Below, piece by piece: positions 16,128-24,569 of a stretch of DNA of 51,845 nt. Numbering within the stretch: the first letter of the stretch is position 1; each line of letters begins with the position of its first letter. A program made the translations under genes and the position numbers. Location: contig JAKIVA010000016.1 of NCBI GenBank assembly GCA_021647265.1, positions 1 to 51,845 of the forward strand, given 5' to 3'. This stretch comes from Lutibacter sp. (GTDB lineage: Bacteria; Bacteroidota; Bacteroidia; Flavobacteriales; Flavobacteriaceae). The notes beneath the pieces are model-generated. The model had not been told where the DNA came from. It saw nothing but the letters and a program-made list of their open reading frames with translations, and searched no databases.

Positions 16128-18465
16128 TTAAAATAGTATAAACTAATTCTTTTGTAAGTGCTTTTCCTTTGGCTTTTTTTCGAATTGTATCAAAACTAAA
16201 AACAAAATCACATCCATTTTTGTAGTTGCTACAACCATAGGCAGTTTTCCCTTTTAGAATTGTTCCTTTTTTACATTTTGGACAATTAATTTTTTTAATC
16301 ACATTTTTGCGGTTACTGAGCGAAGTCGAAGTTCCTGCATTGAGCGAAGTCGAAGTGTTCTTTTCTTCTAATTTTAAGTTAAAATTCTCATCAAAACGAA
16401 CCAATCCTTCCACTTTACCAATTTTAGTTTTAAAGCCTTTTAAATTTACAGTACATCCTTTTTTGAGCAATCTCACATATTGATTTTCAGATATTTTTTT
16501 GTTTAGGAATGTAAATGGAAGTTTAAAATCACATCCATTTTTATAATTGCTACAGCCATAAGCTGTGTTGCCTTTTATGATGGTACCTTTGTTGCATTTG
16601 GGGCATTTAAAAGCTGAAATTCCAGTAGTTTTTTTCAGTGTCTTTTTAGAAGTTGATTTACTAGTAGTATTGTAAGAAATATTAGCCTTCAATTTTTCTG
16701 AGCGTACTTCGTACACCAAGTCATCTACCATTTTTTTCATATTCTTGATAAAAGTTCCTGCGTTGAAAGTTCCTTTTTCAATTTCTTTCAACCTTTTTTC
16801 CCATCTTCCGGTTAATTCAGCCGATTTTAATAATTCATTTTGAATAATTTCAATCAATTGTATTCCTGTTAGTGTTGGTAGTAATTGTTTCTTTTTTCGT
16901 TCAATATAATTTCGTTTAAACAATGTTTCAATAATATTAGCTCTGGTAGATGGACGCCCAATTCCATTTTCTTTCATCAATTCTCGTAAGGCTTCATCAT
17001 CAACATGTTTACCTGCAGTTTCCATAGCTCTCAAAAGTGTTGCTTCTGAAAATTGATTTGGAGGTTTTGTTTGTTTTTCAATAAAGGATGGGATATGACT
17101 TCCTTTTTCGCCTTTTATAAATGTTGGTAAAATTCCAGTAGTTGTTTTTTCTTTAGATGTTACTTTTGCACTGAGCGGAGTCGAAGTATCAAAAACAATT
17201 CGCCACCCTTTTTCTATAATTTCTTTTCCGGTAGTTTTAAAGTGAATATCAGCAGCTTTACCAATTATGGTAGTATTTGAAATCTTACAATCATCATAAA
17301 AAACAGCAATAAAACGTTTGGTAATAATATTATAAACCTGCTGTTGGTTGTATTGTAACTTAATTTGAATTCCTGTTGGAATAATAGCGTGATGATCAGT
17401 TACTTTTTTATCATTAAATACTTTAGTAGATTTTCTTATTTTCTTACCTAACAAGGGTTGAACTAAAGCATTATAATTTGTTAGTTTTTTTAAAATACCT
17501 TTGATTTTTGGATATACATCATTTGGTAAAAAGGTGGTGTCAACTCTTGGATATGTAACAACTTTTTGCTCGTACAATTTCTGAACTATTTTTAAGGTTT
17601 CATCAGCTGAAAAACCAAATTTATTATTGCAATAAACTTGTAAACCTGTTAAATCAAATAACTTTGGAGCATATTCTTTCCCAGCTTTTTTAGTAGTAGA
17701 TACAATCTCAAAATCACTTTCTTTTACCTTATTGGCTAAAATTTCACCATCTTCTTTTTTTAAAAAACGCCCTTCTTCATAATTAAATAGTATTTCTCTG
17801 TATAACGTTTGTAATTCCCAATAAGGTTGAGGTGTAAAATTTTGAATTTCTTTAAATCGGTTTACTACCATTGCTAATGTAGGAGTTTGAACTCTTCCAA
17901 CAGATAAAACTTGCTTGTAGCCACCATATTTTAGCGTGTATAATCTAGTTGCATTTATGCCCAAAAGCCAGTCTCCAATAGCTCTAGAAAATCCGGCGTA
18001 GTATAAATTGTCATAATTTTCTGAAGGCTTCAAATTTTGAAAACCTTCTTTAATTGCTTCTGTAGTAAGTGAAGAAATCCATAAACGTTTAACTTTACCT
18101 TTATAGCCAGCTTCATTAATAACCCAACGCTGAATTAATTCACCTTCCTGACCCGCATCACCGCAGTTTATAATAACATCTGCTTTTTCAAATAGGCTTT
18201 TTACAATGTTAAATTGTTTTTGAATTCCTTGATTATCAGAAACTTTGGTTTGGAATTTTTCTGGAAGCATTGGTAAATTGTTTAAATTCCAACTTTTCCA
18301 ATGCGGTTTGTAATCACTAGGCTCAAATAAGGTGCATAAATGTCCGAAAGTATAGGTTACAGCATAACCGTTTCCTTCAAAATAACCATCTCGTTTAGTA
18401 GAAGCTCCTAATACGGCGGCGATTTCGCGAGCAACACTTGGTTTTTCAGCAATACATACCTTCAT
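16108..18465 (-). CDS. topB: DNA topoisomerase III (type IA)
   Basis: The 785-residue enzyme relaxes or decatenates DNA through a transient 5'-phosphotyrosine. The Toprim domain begins KVCIAEKPSVAREIA and holds the acidic motif GDAGQEGEL at 102-110 (Gln where many relatives have Arg). VLSVGRVQTPTLAMV is at 186-200, the active-site Tyr305 is in TYPRVDT, and GIGRPSTRANIIETL is at 501-515. Two nearly identical C-terminal zinc ribbons (Cys621/624/638/645 and Cys728/731/745/752) flank a topoisomerase C-terminal repeat. Two linkers contain in-frame copies of a REP-like word giving TSTPLS (427-432), TSTSLN (704-709) and TSTSLS (712-717). The catalytic core looks intact. Confidence 0.95.
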   Translation of the reverse strand: MKVCIAEKPSVAREIAAVLGASTKRDGYFEGNGYAVTYTFGHLCTLFEPSDYKPHWKSWNLNNLPMLPEKFQTKVSDNQGIQKQFNIVKSLFEKADVIINCGDAGQEGELIQRWVINEAGYKGKVKRLWISSLTTEAIKEGFQNLKPSENYDNLYYAGFSRAIGDWLLGINATRLYTLKYGGYKQVLSVGRVQTPTLAMVVNRFKEIQNFTPQPYWELQTLYREILFNYEEGRFLKKEDGEILANKVKESDFEIVSTTKKAGKEYAPKLFDLTGLQVYCNNKFGFSADETLKIVQKLYEQKVVTYPRVDTTFLPNDVYPKIKGILKKLTNYNALVQPLLGKKIRKSTKVFNDKKVTDHHAIIPTGIQIKLQYNQQQVYNIITKRFIAVFYDDCKISNTTIIGKAADIHFKTTGKEIIEKGWRIVFDTSTPLSAKVTSKEKTTTGILPTFIKGEKGSHIPSFIEKQTKPPNQFSEATLLRAMETAGKHVDDEALRELMKENGIGRPSTRANIIETLFKRNYIERKKKQLLPTLTGIQLIEIIQNELLKSAELTGRWEKRLKEIEKGTFNAGTFIKNMKKMVDDLVYEVRSEKLKANISYNTTSKSTSKKTLKKTTGISAFKCPKCNKGTIIKGNTAYGCSNYKNGCDFKLPFTFLNKKISENQYVRLLKKGCTVNLKGFKTKIGKVEGLVRFDENFNLKLEEKNTSTSLNAGTSTSLSNRKNVIKKINCPKCKKGTILKGKTAYGCSNYKNGCDFVFSFDTIRKKAKGKALTKELVYTILNEAYKQ
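16315..16357. repeat. Two adjacent copies of a REP-like word inside topB
   Basis: ACTGAGCGAAGTCGAAGT occupies 16315-16332 and TGAGCGAAGTCGAAGTG occupies 16341-16357. The word GAGCGAAGTCGAAGT is GC-richer than the surrounding sequence and resembles dispersed REP-like repeats I know from Bacteroidota genomes. Both copies are in the same orientation and frame and lie in the linker before the second zinc ribbon. Confidence 0.7.
17169..17187. repeat. Third REP-like word inside topB
   Basis: CACTGAGCGGAGTCGAAGT differs from the 16315 copy at one base in the shared core. It is in the same orientation and reading frame, encoding TSTPLS in the loop after WRIVFD (residues 420-426). Confidence 0.65.
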
Positions 18466-18578
18466 TTATAATTGAATTTGAAGTTTGCAAAATACAGAAT
18501 TTAGATTGAAATAGAGTAGATATTACAGTTGAAGTTTTATACAAATTTTGAATTTTAAGTATAAAAAAAATTAATTAA

Positions 18579-18665
18579 ATGAATGAGAAAGCTCATCACT
18601 CTAAATTTATTAATATATTTAGCAAACTCAATTTATATCCATACTGGATTTTAACAACAATTTAA
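18579..18665 (+). CDS. Possible 28-residue small ORF upstream of lpxD
   Basis: ATG at 18579 opens a 28-codon frame (MNEKAHHSKFINIFSKLNLY...) ending with TAA at 18663-18665, five bases before the lpxD start. It could be a leader peptide or a small membrane-associated protein, since the second half is hydrophobic and aromatic. In sequence this AT-rich, a frame of this length is easily formed by chance, and there is no clear ribosome site. The rest of the 205-base gap (18466-18670) shows nothing else. Confidence 0.2.
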   Translation: MNEKAHHSKFINIFSKLNLYPYWILTTI

Positions 18666-18670
18666 TATTA

Positions 18671-19663
18671 ATGAAATTATTTACAATACAGGAAATCAAC
18701 GAAATTCTAAAGGGAGAAATTATTGGTGCTACCAATCAAAAAATTAGTGGATCTGAAGAATTACAAAAAGCAACTGCAAATCAAATTAGTTTTATAGGAA
18801 GTAAAAAATACATTCATTTATGGGAAACGTCAAATGCTTCTGTAGCAATTGTTAACGATAATTTAGTTGTTGAACCTAGAGAAAATAGAGCATTGATTAA
18901 AGTGAAAGATGCTGATTTAGCAATGGCAAAAATATTGGAATTATTTAATCCTAATCCGCCTCATTTTGATAATGAAATACATGAAACAGCAGTTATTCAT
19001 AAATCGGCCGTTATAGGCAGTGGATGTAAAATAGGGGCAAATTGTTATGTGGGAAAAGATGTTATTTTGGGTGAAGAAGTAATTTTGTATCCTAACGTTA
19101 CTATTTTTGATGAAACCAAGATAGGAGACCATACCGTTATTTGGTCAGGAACGGTAATTAGAGAACGCTGTGAAATTGGGAGTCTTTGTATTTTTCATAA
19201 TAATGTAAGTATTGGAGCAGACGGGTTTGGGTATAGACCAAGTGAAGACGGTAGAGGGTTGGTGAAAATTCCTCATATAGGTAATGTAATAATTGGGAAT
19301 GAAGTTGAAATTGGAGCCAATTCTGCCGTAGATAGGGCCAAATTTAGTTCAACAATAATTGGTGATGGTTGTAAGATTGATAATTTAGTGCAAATTGCAC
19401 ATAATTGTGTTTTGGGGCGTTCTTGTATTATGGCAGGGAGTAGTGGTTTGGCAGGTTCTGTTACCTTGGGTGATGGAGTTATTATTGGAGGAAGTTCATC
19501 CATAAAAGACCATCTTACCATTGGTTCAGGAGCTGTTGTAGGCGGTGGATCAGGAGTTATGAGTGATGTTGCAGCTGGTAAAACGGTTGTAGGTTATCCT
19601 GCAACAGATGCGAGAGATATGTTTAAACAGTGGGTGCTTTTGAGAAAAATGGCTAAAAGTTAA
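18671..19663 (+). CDS. lpxD: UDP-3-O-(3-hydroxyacyl)glucosamine N-acyltransferase
   Basis: The 330-residue product has the N-terminal uridine-binding domain (to about residue 95) and a long left-handed beta-helix of hexapeptide repeats (about 105-300), ending with a helical segment. The catalytic His is probably His244 in DNLVQIAHN. It adds the second 3-hydroxyacyl chain in lipid A synthesis. The gene stands alone here; in Bacteroidota another lpxD is usually linked to lpxC-fabZ-lpxA. This copy may therefore be a second paralogue with different acyl-chain choice, which is an inference from context. Confidence 0.9.
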   Translation: MKLFTIQEINEILKGEIIGATNQKISGSEELQKATANQISFIGSKKYIHLWETSNASVAIVNDNLVVEPRENRALIKVKDADLAMAKILELFNPNPPHFDNEIHETAVIHKSAVIGSGCKIGANCYVGKDVILGEEVILYPNVTIFDETKIGDHTVIWSGTVIRERCEIGSLCIFHNNVSIGADGFGYRPSEDGRGLVKIPHIGNVIIGNEVEIGANSAVDRAKFSSTIIGDGCKIDNLVQIAHNCVLGRSCIMAGSSGLAGSVTLGDGVIIGGSSSIKDHLTIGSGAVVGGGSGVMSDVAAGKTVVGYPATDARDMFKQWVLLRKMAKS

Positions 19664-19710
19664 TTTTAATAATGGTTAAGCACTAAAAAGTATAATTTAA
19701 AATTAAGATT

Positions 19711-20373
19711 ATGTTTGTAGGTCATTATGCAGCAGCATTTGCATTAAAAGGAAACGAAAAAAGTATTTCACTTGGAATGCTTTTTATTGCTGTACAGTTT
19801 GTTGATATTTTATTTTTTCCTTTTGCTTTGTCGGGAATTGAAAATTTGAAGTTTGTAAAAGGTTTTACAGTTGTTAATAGTTTTAATATGGATTATTACC
19901 CTTTTACGCATGGGCTTTTAGGCTCTTTAATATGGGCAATTGTATTTTATGTGTTGTATTTTTTTGTTTTTGCAAGAAAAAAATTCAATAAAAAACGGAT
20001 GGCATTTATAATGGCATTGGCAGTTTTATCTCATTGGTTTTTAGATTTGATTGTTCATACACCTGATTTGCCATTGATAAATGGAGAGCCAAAATTTGGC
20101 TTAGGATTGTGGAATAATAAATTTTCAACCTATTTTTCTGAAGCTTTTTTATTGATTTTAGGCTTGTTTTATTACTTAAAAAAAACAACGCCAACTTCAA
20201 AATCCGGTAGCTATGTGGCAATTATTTTTGTGTTATTTTTATTATTGATAAATTACTTAAATATATTTGTATTGCCTGCAAATGAAGATTTAAAATCTTT
20301 AACTATTTCTGCGTTGTTTAGTTACTTTCTATTTGCTTTAATCGCCTATTTTGTCGATAAAAAGAGAGTGTAA
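19711..20373 (+). CDS. Polytopic membrane protein with conserved His/Asp motifs (DUF457-like)
   Basis: The 220-residue product has about six membrane segments. Conserved polar residues sit at helix ends: GHYAAAF at 4-10, FTHGLLGS around 65-72, and SHWFLDLIVHTPDLPL around 111-126. This His/Asp pattern resembles the YdjM/DUF457 group, described as membrane-bound metal-dependent hydrolases and related to phospholipase-C-like folds. The assignment is tentative. It follows lpxD by 47 bases and is convergent with the DUF1853 gene (12-base gap). No function is known to me for this subgroup. Confidence 0.65.
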   Translation: MFVGHYAAAFALKGNEKSISLGMLFIAVQFVDILFFPFALSGIENLKFVKGFTVVNSFNMDYYPFTHGLLGSLIWAIVFYVLYFFVFARKKFNKKRMAFIMALAVLSHWFLDLIVHTPDLPLINGEPKFGLGLWNNKFSTYFSEAFLLILGLFYYLKKTTPTSKSGSYVAIIFVLFLLLINYLNIFVLPANEDLKSLTISALFSYFLFALIAYFVDKKRV

Positions 20374-20385
20374 AAATGTAAAGTG

Positions 20386-21204
20386 TTAGCTCCACCAAAT
20401 AATAAAAATTTTATAGATTTTCCCGTTGGATTGTTTCATCCAGCACAATGGTGATGTTTTATTTCGCATGAAAACTTCAATGTCCAGTTCAAACTTTTTA
20501 AATGAAATCCAGTTAACTTGTGTTTTGGTTTCTTGTAACCAATTTACTTTTGTTGGAATGTGAAATTTACATTCTGAAAATTGTGAAAGTTTTTTAAAAT
20601 AAATATAAAAACCGTTAATACAGTTATTGTTTATCAATTTAAATGTACTGTGTTTTTGTTGATAGGGTACAAATAGCTGTGCTTTAAAATATACCAATTG
20701 TTTTATTTCATTTACACAAACTTTTAGTTTTTCTAAGGATAATTTTGTTTGAGGTTTGAAGAGAAGAGGTAATTGTTTGTCTTTTAGCTTTGTTAGTTTC
20801 TTTACTAGGCTATCTTTTCTGTTTGGGCCAATCCAATGCTCTAATTCGGTTGAGCCAGCGGTTTTATCATATAAATAAAACTTATAAACTATTTCTAAGT
20901 GGACGGGCTTTTCTTGTTGTTTTAAAAGACAGTCAATTTCCCCAATAGTTATATTGCCATCTTGTATTTGAATGTTTTCTTTTAAAATTGTAATAGTTTT
21001 GTATTGATTTAGTTCGTTGCAAACAAATCGTTCCACTCGTTTACCTAATCGTAATTTTTTTTGAATTTTTCCTTCAAAAATAGTCACTTGTTTTTTGGGG
21101 AGATTTATTTGCTCTAAGTTAAAAATTTCTTTAGATTTCCATAACAATGGAGTTTGAAAAAATCCTTCATATTGTAATTGTATTTCTTTAGAGTTTAAAT
21201 CCAT
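20386..21204 (-). CDS. DUF1853-family protein
   Basis: The 272-residue protein matches the DUF1853 pattern: LGKRVERFVCNELNQY at about 53-68, then NITIGEIDCLLKQQEKPVHLEIVYKFYLYD, and ELEHWIGPNRKDSLVKKLTKL. The GEIDCLL...HLEIVYK arrangement, with acidic residues on neighbouring strands followed by Lys, looks like a PD-(D/E)XK nuclease core. A DNA or RNA cleavage role is thus possible but not shown. It lies 25 bases downstream of the M14 peptidase gene. Length is typical. Confidence 0.75.
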   Translation of the reverse strand: MDLNSKEIQLQYEGFFQTPLLWKSKEIFNLEQINLPKKQVTIFEGKIQKKLRLGKRVERFVCNELNQYKTITILKENIQIQDGNITIGEIDCLLKQQEKPVHLEIVYKFYLYDKTAGSTELEHWIGPNRKDSLVKKLTKLKDKQLPLLFKPQTKLSLEKLKVCVNEIKQLVYFKAQLFVPYQQKHSTFKLINNNCINGFYIYFKKLSQFSECKFHIPTKVNWLQETKTQVNWISFKKFELDIEVFMRNKTSPLCWMKQSNGKIYKIFIIWWS

Positions 21205-21229
21205 TCAATCAAATAAGTTAAAAAATAAA

Positions 21230-22969
21230 TTAAAACACTTTATAAATAGGTAATTTTAAGTGGACAGTTTCATAGTGAGGTGAATTTTTATATATAAAGT
21301 TTAATTGCGCTTGTGGATTTTTTGCAAAATTCTCATCGTTCAACATCTTTAAATCTAAGGCATTTTGAACTGATGGATTTTCAATTAAAAACTGTGCTGC
21401 AATATCTTCAAAAACATAAGGAGAATACCCTTCTTTTTGTTGTAAAATGGTATCGAAAAAATTCCAATTAAAAAAGGAGTCTGTAGCTGATGGTTCCAGT
21501 GTTTCTATTATATAACGAACACCATTTTGGTTTGTAGGAATGTAAATATCACCCTTGTTAAATTGCACCTGTTTTTTAGTGATGGTTGTTGTTGTGTTGT
21601 AGTGAGGGTAATGGCCTTCGTAGGCACTTTTACGAGTTTTATAATCTTTTATATGTTGTTCATTTACTGAAATTAAAGTATCTTTTTTAAAAAGAGTATA
21701 TTTAATTTTATTATTGTTTAAACGTTCTAAAACTCTCCACCAGCCTCGTTTTAATATATAGGCTTTAGGGATTTTAATTTTAGTTGAAGCTACAAACTGA
21801 TTGTAATATTTAACAGGTTTGGTATATGGCTTCGTTCTATCATAAAATAAGCGTTTGCCATTGGTAACTTTACTATCTATATAGCTAGATTCATACCCTT
21901 TAAATTGAAAAGTTTCAAAACTGTCTTTATTTATTTGGTATGAAATTGGGTACATCTCTTTTTCTAATATTTTAGTAATAGCATTTTTTCTTAACTCTTT
22001 TATTTGAGTACCATTTTTTACAGTAAAATTTATAATTGTTTCCATTAAACCATACGTTTGTTTTACACGTTGTTTATACGGTTTTAGCATATGTGTTTCA
22101 ATCATCATTCCTAAAGTATTGAATAAAGTGGTATAACCAGTTGAATATCTCGGTGAATCAAAAAACTGACTAAAACCTTCTTCGGGTGTGCTTCCCCAAA
22201 CATTTACATATGGTGTTATAATAATCTTCTTCTCTAATAAAGAAGCTTCAATTTCGGGTCTCATTTTTTGTTCAATAAATATTCCTAAATCATTCCCTAG
22301 TTTGTTGTGTTGTGTAAATAAATGTGTAATTCCATATTGATAATCTGCTCCATTACTTACATGAGTATCTATAAAAACATCAGGATTCACCTGATGGAAG
22401 ATTTCAGCAAAAGATGTAGCGTTTTTGGTATCGGCTTTTATAAAATCTCTGTTTAAATCAAAATTTCGTGCATTTCCTCTAAAGCCATATTCTTTTGGAC
22501 CATTTTGATTGGTACGTGAGGTACTATTTCTATTTAATGAGCCACCCACGTTATAAATTGGAATAATTGCTAAAACCACGTTTTTTAATTGTTTTATTTT
22601 ATCAGCATTTTGGGCAATATCTCTAAGTAAAAGCATTGAAGCATCAATACCGTCAGATTCTCCTGGGTGGATTCCATTGTTAATTAAAATAATATTTTTT
22701 TGTTGAATTTTGTCAAAATCAAATTCTTTAGAAGTGCTAAAAATCACTAAATGCAGTGGATAACCACTATCTGTAGTTCCAATTTTCTGGATTGAAATTT
22801 CTGGGTATAAATTTGCTAAATTTTGGTAATAAGCAATGGTCTCAAAATAGGTTGCTGTTTCTGTTCCATTTGATTTTTCAAACGTAGTTGTAAAATCAAA
22901 ATTTAAAGATGGAGATGGGTTTGTACAAGAAATTAAAAGTATTAAGGTAAGAAAACTTAATTTTTTCAT
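21230..22969 (-). CDS. M14-family zinc carboxypeptidase, lipoprotein
   Basis: The 579-residue product starts with a lipoprotein signal ending LISC (Cys15). The M14 zinc site is His101 and Glu104 in HPGESDG, plus His203 in FIDTHVSNG. The substrate-binding Asn-Arg pair is at 173-174 (DLNRDF), and Glu291 in MMIETHML probably serves as the catalytic acid/base. The remaining 280 residues form an extra domain common in Bacteroidota members. It should trim peptides in the periplasm or at the cell surface. It begins 11 bases after coaD ends, so it may be expressed with ddl-coaD. Confidence 0.9.
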   Translation of the reverse strand: MKKLSFLTLILLISCTNPSPSLNFDFTTTFEKSNGTETATYFETIAYYQNLANLYPEISIQKIGTTDSGYPLHLVIFSTSKEFDFDKIQQKNIILINNGIHPGESDGIDASMLLLRDIAQNADKIKQLKNVVLAIIPIYNVGGSLNRNSTSRTNQNGPKEYGFRGNARNFDLNRDFIKADTKNATSFAEIFHQVNPDVFIDTHVSNGADYQYGITHLFTQHNKLGNDLGIFIEQKMRPEIEASLLEKKIIITPYVNVWGSTPEEGFSQFFDSPRYSTGYTTLFNTLGMMIETHMLKPYKQRVKQTYGLMETIINFTVKNGTQIKELRKNAITKILEKEMYPISYQINKDSFETFQFKGYESSYIDSKVTNGKRLFYDRTKPYTKPVKYYNQFVASTKIKIPKAYILKRGWWRVLERLNNNKIKYTLFKKDTLISVNEQHIKDYKTRKSAYEGHYPHYNTTTTITKKQVQFNKGDIYIPTNQNGVRYIIETLEPSATDSFFNWNFFDTILQQKEGYSPYVFEDIAAQFLIENPSVQNALDLKMLNDENFAKNPQAQLNFIYKNSPHYETVHLKLPIYKVF

Positions 22970-22980
22970 AAGCTAAAAAA

Positions 22981-23436
22981 TTAGTTAATTGTAACACTCT
23001 CAGGAACAAAACCCTTGACATTTCCTCCGTTTCTTAAAATATCACGAACTATACTTGAGCTTATATAAGAAGTTTCTGCTGAAGTTAGTAAAAATACAGT
23101 TTCAATAGTTGACATTTTTCTGTTGGTTTGGGCAATTGCTTTTTCAAATTCAAAATCTGCAGGATTTCTTAAGCCTCTCAAAATAAAATCAACATTTAAT
23201 TTTGTGCAAACATCAATTGTTAATCCGGTATATGTTTCCACTTTTATTTTAGGCTCATTTATATAATTTTCTTCAATAAATTTTACGCGTTCTTCTAATG
23301 TGAACATATATTTTTTATCTGCATTGATACCAATTGCGATAATAATTTCGTCAAATAAAGGCAATGCTCGATTAATAATATCAACATGGCCTAAAGTAAT
23401 TGGATCAAATGACCCTGGGAAAATTGCACGTTTCAT
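22981..23436 (-). CDS. coaD: Phosphopantetheine adenylyltransferase
   Basis: The 151-residue enzyme transfers AMP from ATP to 4'-phosphopantetheine, the penultimate step of CoA synthesis. The N-terminal PGSFDPITLGH segment contains the T/HxGH nucleotidyltransferase motif at 14-17, and SSSIVRDILRNGG near the C-terminus matches the ISSTxVR motif. It starts 2 bases after ddl and is probably co-translated with it. The ddl-coaD pairing is standard in flavobacteria. Confidence 0.96.
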   Translation of the reverse strand: MKRAIFPGSFDPITLGHVDIINRALPLFDEIIIAIGINADKKYMFTLEERVKFIEENYINEPKIKVETYTGLTIDVCTKLNVDFILRGLRNPADFEFEKAIAQTNRKMSTIETVFLLTSAETSYISSSIVRDILRNGGNVKGFVPESVTIN

Positions 23437-23438
23437 AA

Positions 23439-24416
23439 TTAGTTTTTTAAGGCCATATCAATGGCGTTATGAAAAAGTTCTTCTAAGCTTATACCTGCAG
23501 CTGCGGCTTGTTGAGGGATTAAACTAGCATTTGTTAAGCCAGGTACTGTATTTATTTCTAAAAAATAAGGTTCATTGTTTACTAAAATATATTCTGCACG
23601 TGAAAAACCACTCATATTTAATAGTTGATATACTTGCGTAGCTATTTTTTCTAATTTTAAATGAATTTCATCTGAAATTCGTGCAGGTGTAATTTCTTCA
23701 CTTTCTCCTAAATATTTTGCTTCATAATCAAAAAAGTCATTTTTGGTAACAATTTCTGTCATTGGCAAAACTTTAATTTCTCCTTTATAATTTAAAACAC
23801 CAATGGTAATTTCTGGTCCATCTAAAAACTTTTCAATCAAAATTTGAGAATCTTCTTTAAATGCTTTTTCAATTGCAGGAATAATTTCAGTTTTAGTTTT
23901 AACTTTTGAAATTCCAAAACTAGAGCCGGCATTGTTTGGTTTTACAAAACAAGGCAAGCCAACTTTGGCTATTATTTTTTCAATATTAATTTCATTTCCC
24001 TTATCAATATAATACGAAGTTGCAGTTTTAATACCATACTTTTCTACCACACTTAAACAATCTCGTTTATTAAAAGTTAGAGCCATTTGATAAAAAGGAG
24101 CAGAAGTATGCTTTAACCCAATTAAATCAAAATAAGCTAAAATTGTACCATCCTCACCAGGATGTCCGTGAATAGCATTAAAAACACAATCAAAAGTTAT
24201 TTTTTCGTCATTAATTTTAGTAGAAAAATCATGCCTATTTATAGGGTATTCCATATCATTATCATCTACAAGTACCCATTTGTTTTGAAGAATATGAATT
24301 TTATAGGTATTGTATATATCTTTAGAAATATGTTGGTAAACAACTTCGCCGCTTTTTAAAGAAATAGCAGCTTCTGAAGAGTATCCACCCATAATAATGG
24401 CAATATTTTTTTTCAT
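23439..24416 (-). CDS. ddl: D-alanine--D-alanine ligase
   Basis: The 325-residue ATP-grasp enzyme makes the D-Ala-D-Ala dipeptide for peptidoglycan. Visible motifs are the N-terminal IMGGYSSEAAISLKSG, HGHPGEDGTI at about 85-94, PCFVKPNNAGSSFGISKV (ATP-binding), and the C-terminal YFLEINTVPGLTNASLIP with the metal-binding Glu and Asn. All conserved elements are present. It is first in the ddl-coaD-M14 set. A TAAGTTTG -7-like box lies 29 bases upstream. Confidence 0.96.
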   Translation of the reverse strand: MKKNIAIIMGGYSSEAAISLKSGEVVYQHISKDIYNTYKIHILQNKWVLVDDNDMEYPINRHDFSTKINDEKITFDCVFNAIHGHPGEDGTILAYFDLIGLKHTSAPFYQMALTFNKRDCLSVVEKYGIKTATSYYIDKGNEINIEKIIAKVGLPCFVKPNNAGSSFGISKVKTKTEIIPAIEKAFKEDSQILIEKFLDGPEITIGVLNYKGEIKVLPMTEIVTKNDFFDYEAKYLGESEEITPARISDEIHLKLEKIATQVYQLLNMSGFSRAEYILVNNEPYFLEINTVPGLTNASLIPQQAAAAGISLEELFHNAIDMALKN

Positions 24417-24444
24417 TTTATGATATCAACTTTTACTGTAAATA

Positions 24445-24452
24445 CAAACTTA
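24445..24452 (-). promoter_or_regulatory. Candidate -7 box for ddl-coaD
   Basis: On the minus strand the bases read TAAGTTTG, matching TAnnTTTG. It is 29 bases before the ddl start codon. No clear -33 element is visible, so the call is moderate to weak. Confidence 0.35.
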
Positions 24453-24503
24453 CATAAAATCTATTTAGATTTTGGAAAATGTAGGTATAGGATTCTTAAA
24501 ATA

Positions 24504-24552
24504 TAAAAAAATCCCTGAAAGATTATTACGTCTTTCAAGGATTAGATTTTTT
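24504..24552 (-). terminator. Intrinsic terminator after the two-repeat lipoprotein gene
   Basis: A 13-bp stem (AATCCCTGAAAGA with TCTTTCAAGGATT, one G-U pair) closes an 8-base loop and is followed on the minus strand by T7. An A-run on the other side also makes it a possible terminator in the plus direction. It separates the lipoprotein gene from ddl. Confidence 0.8.
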
Positions 24553-24569
24553 TAGTAGTAAAGGGCCTG

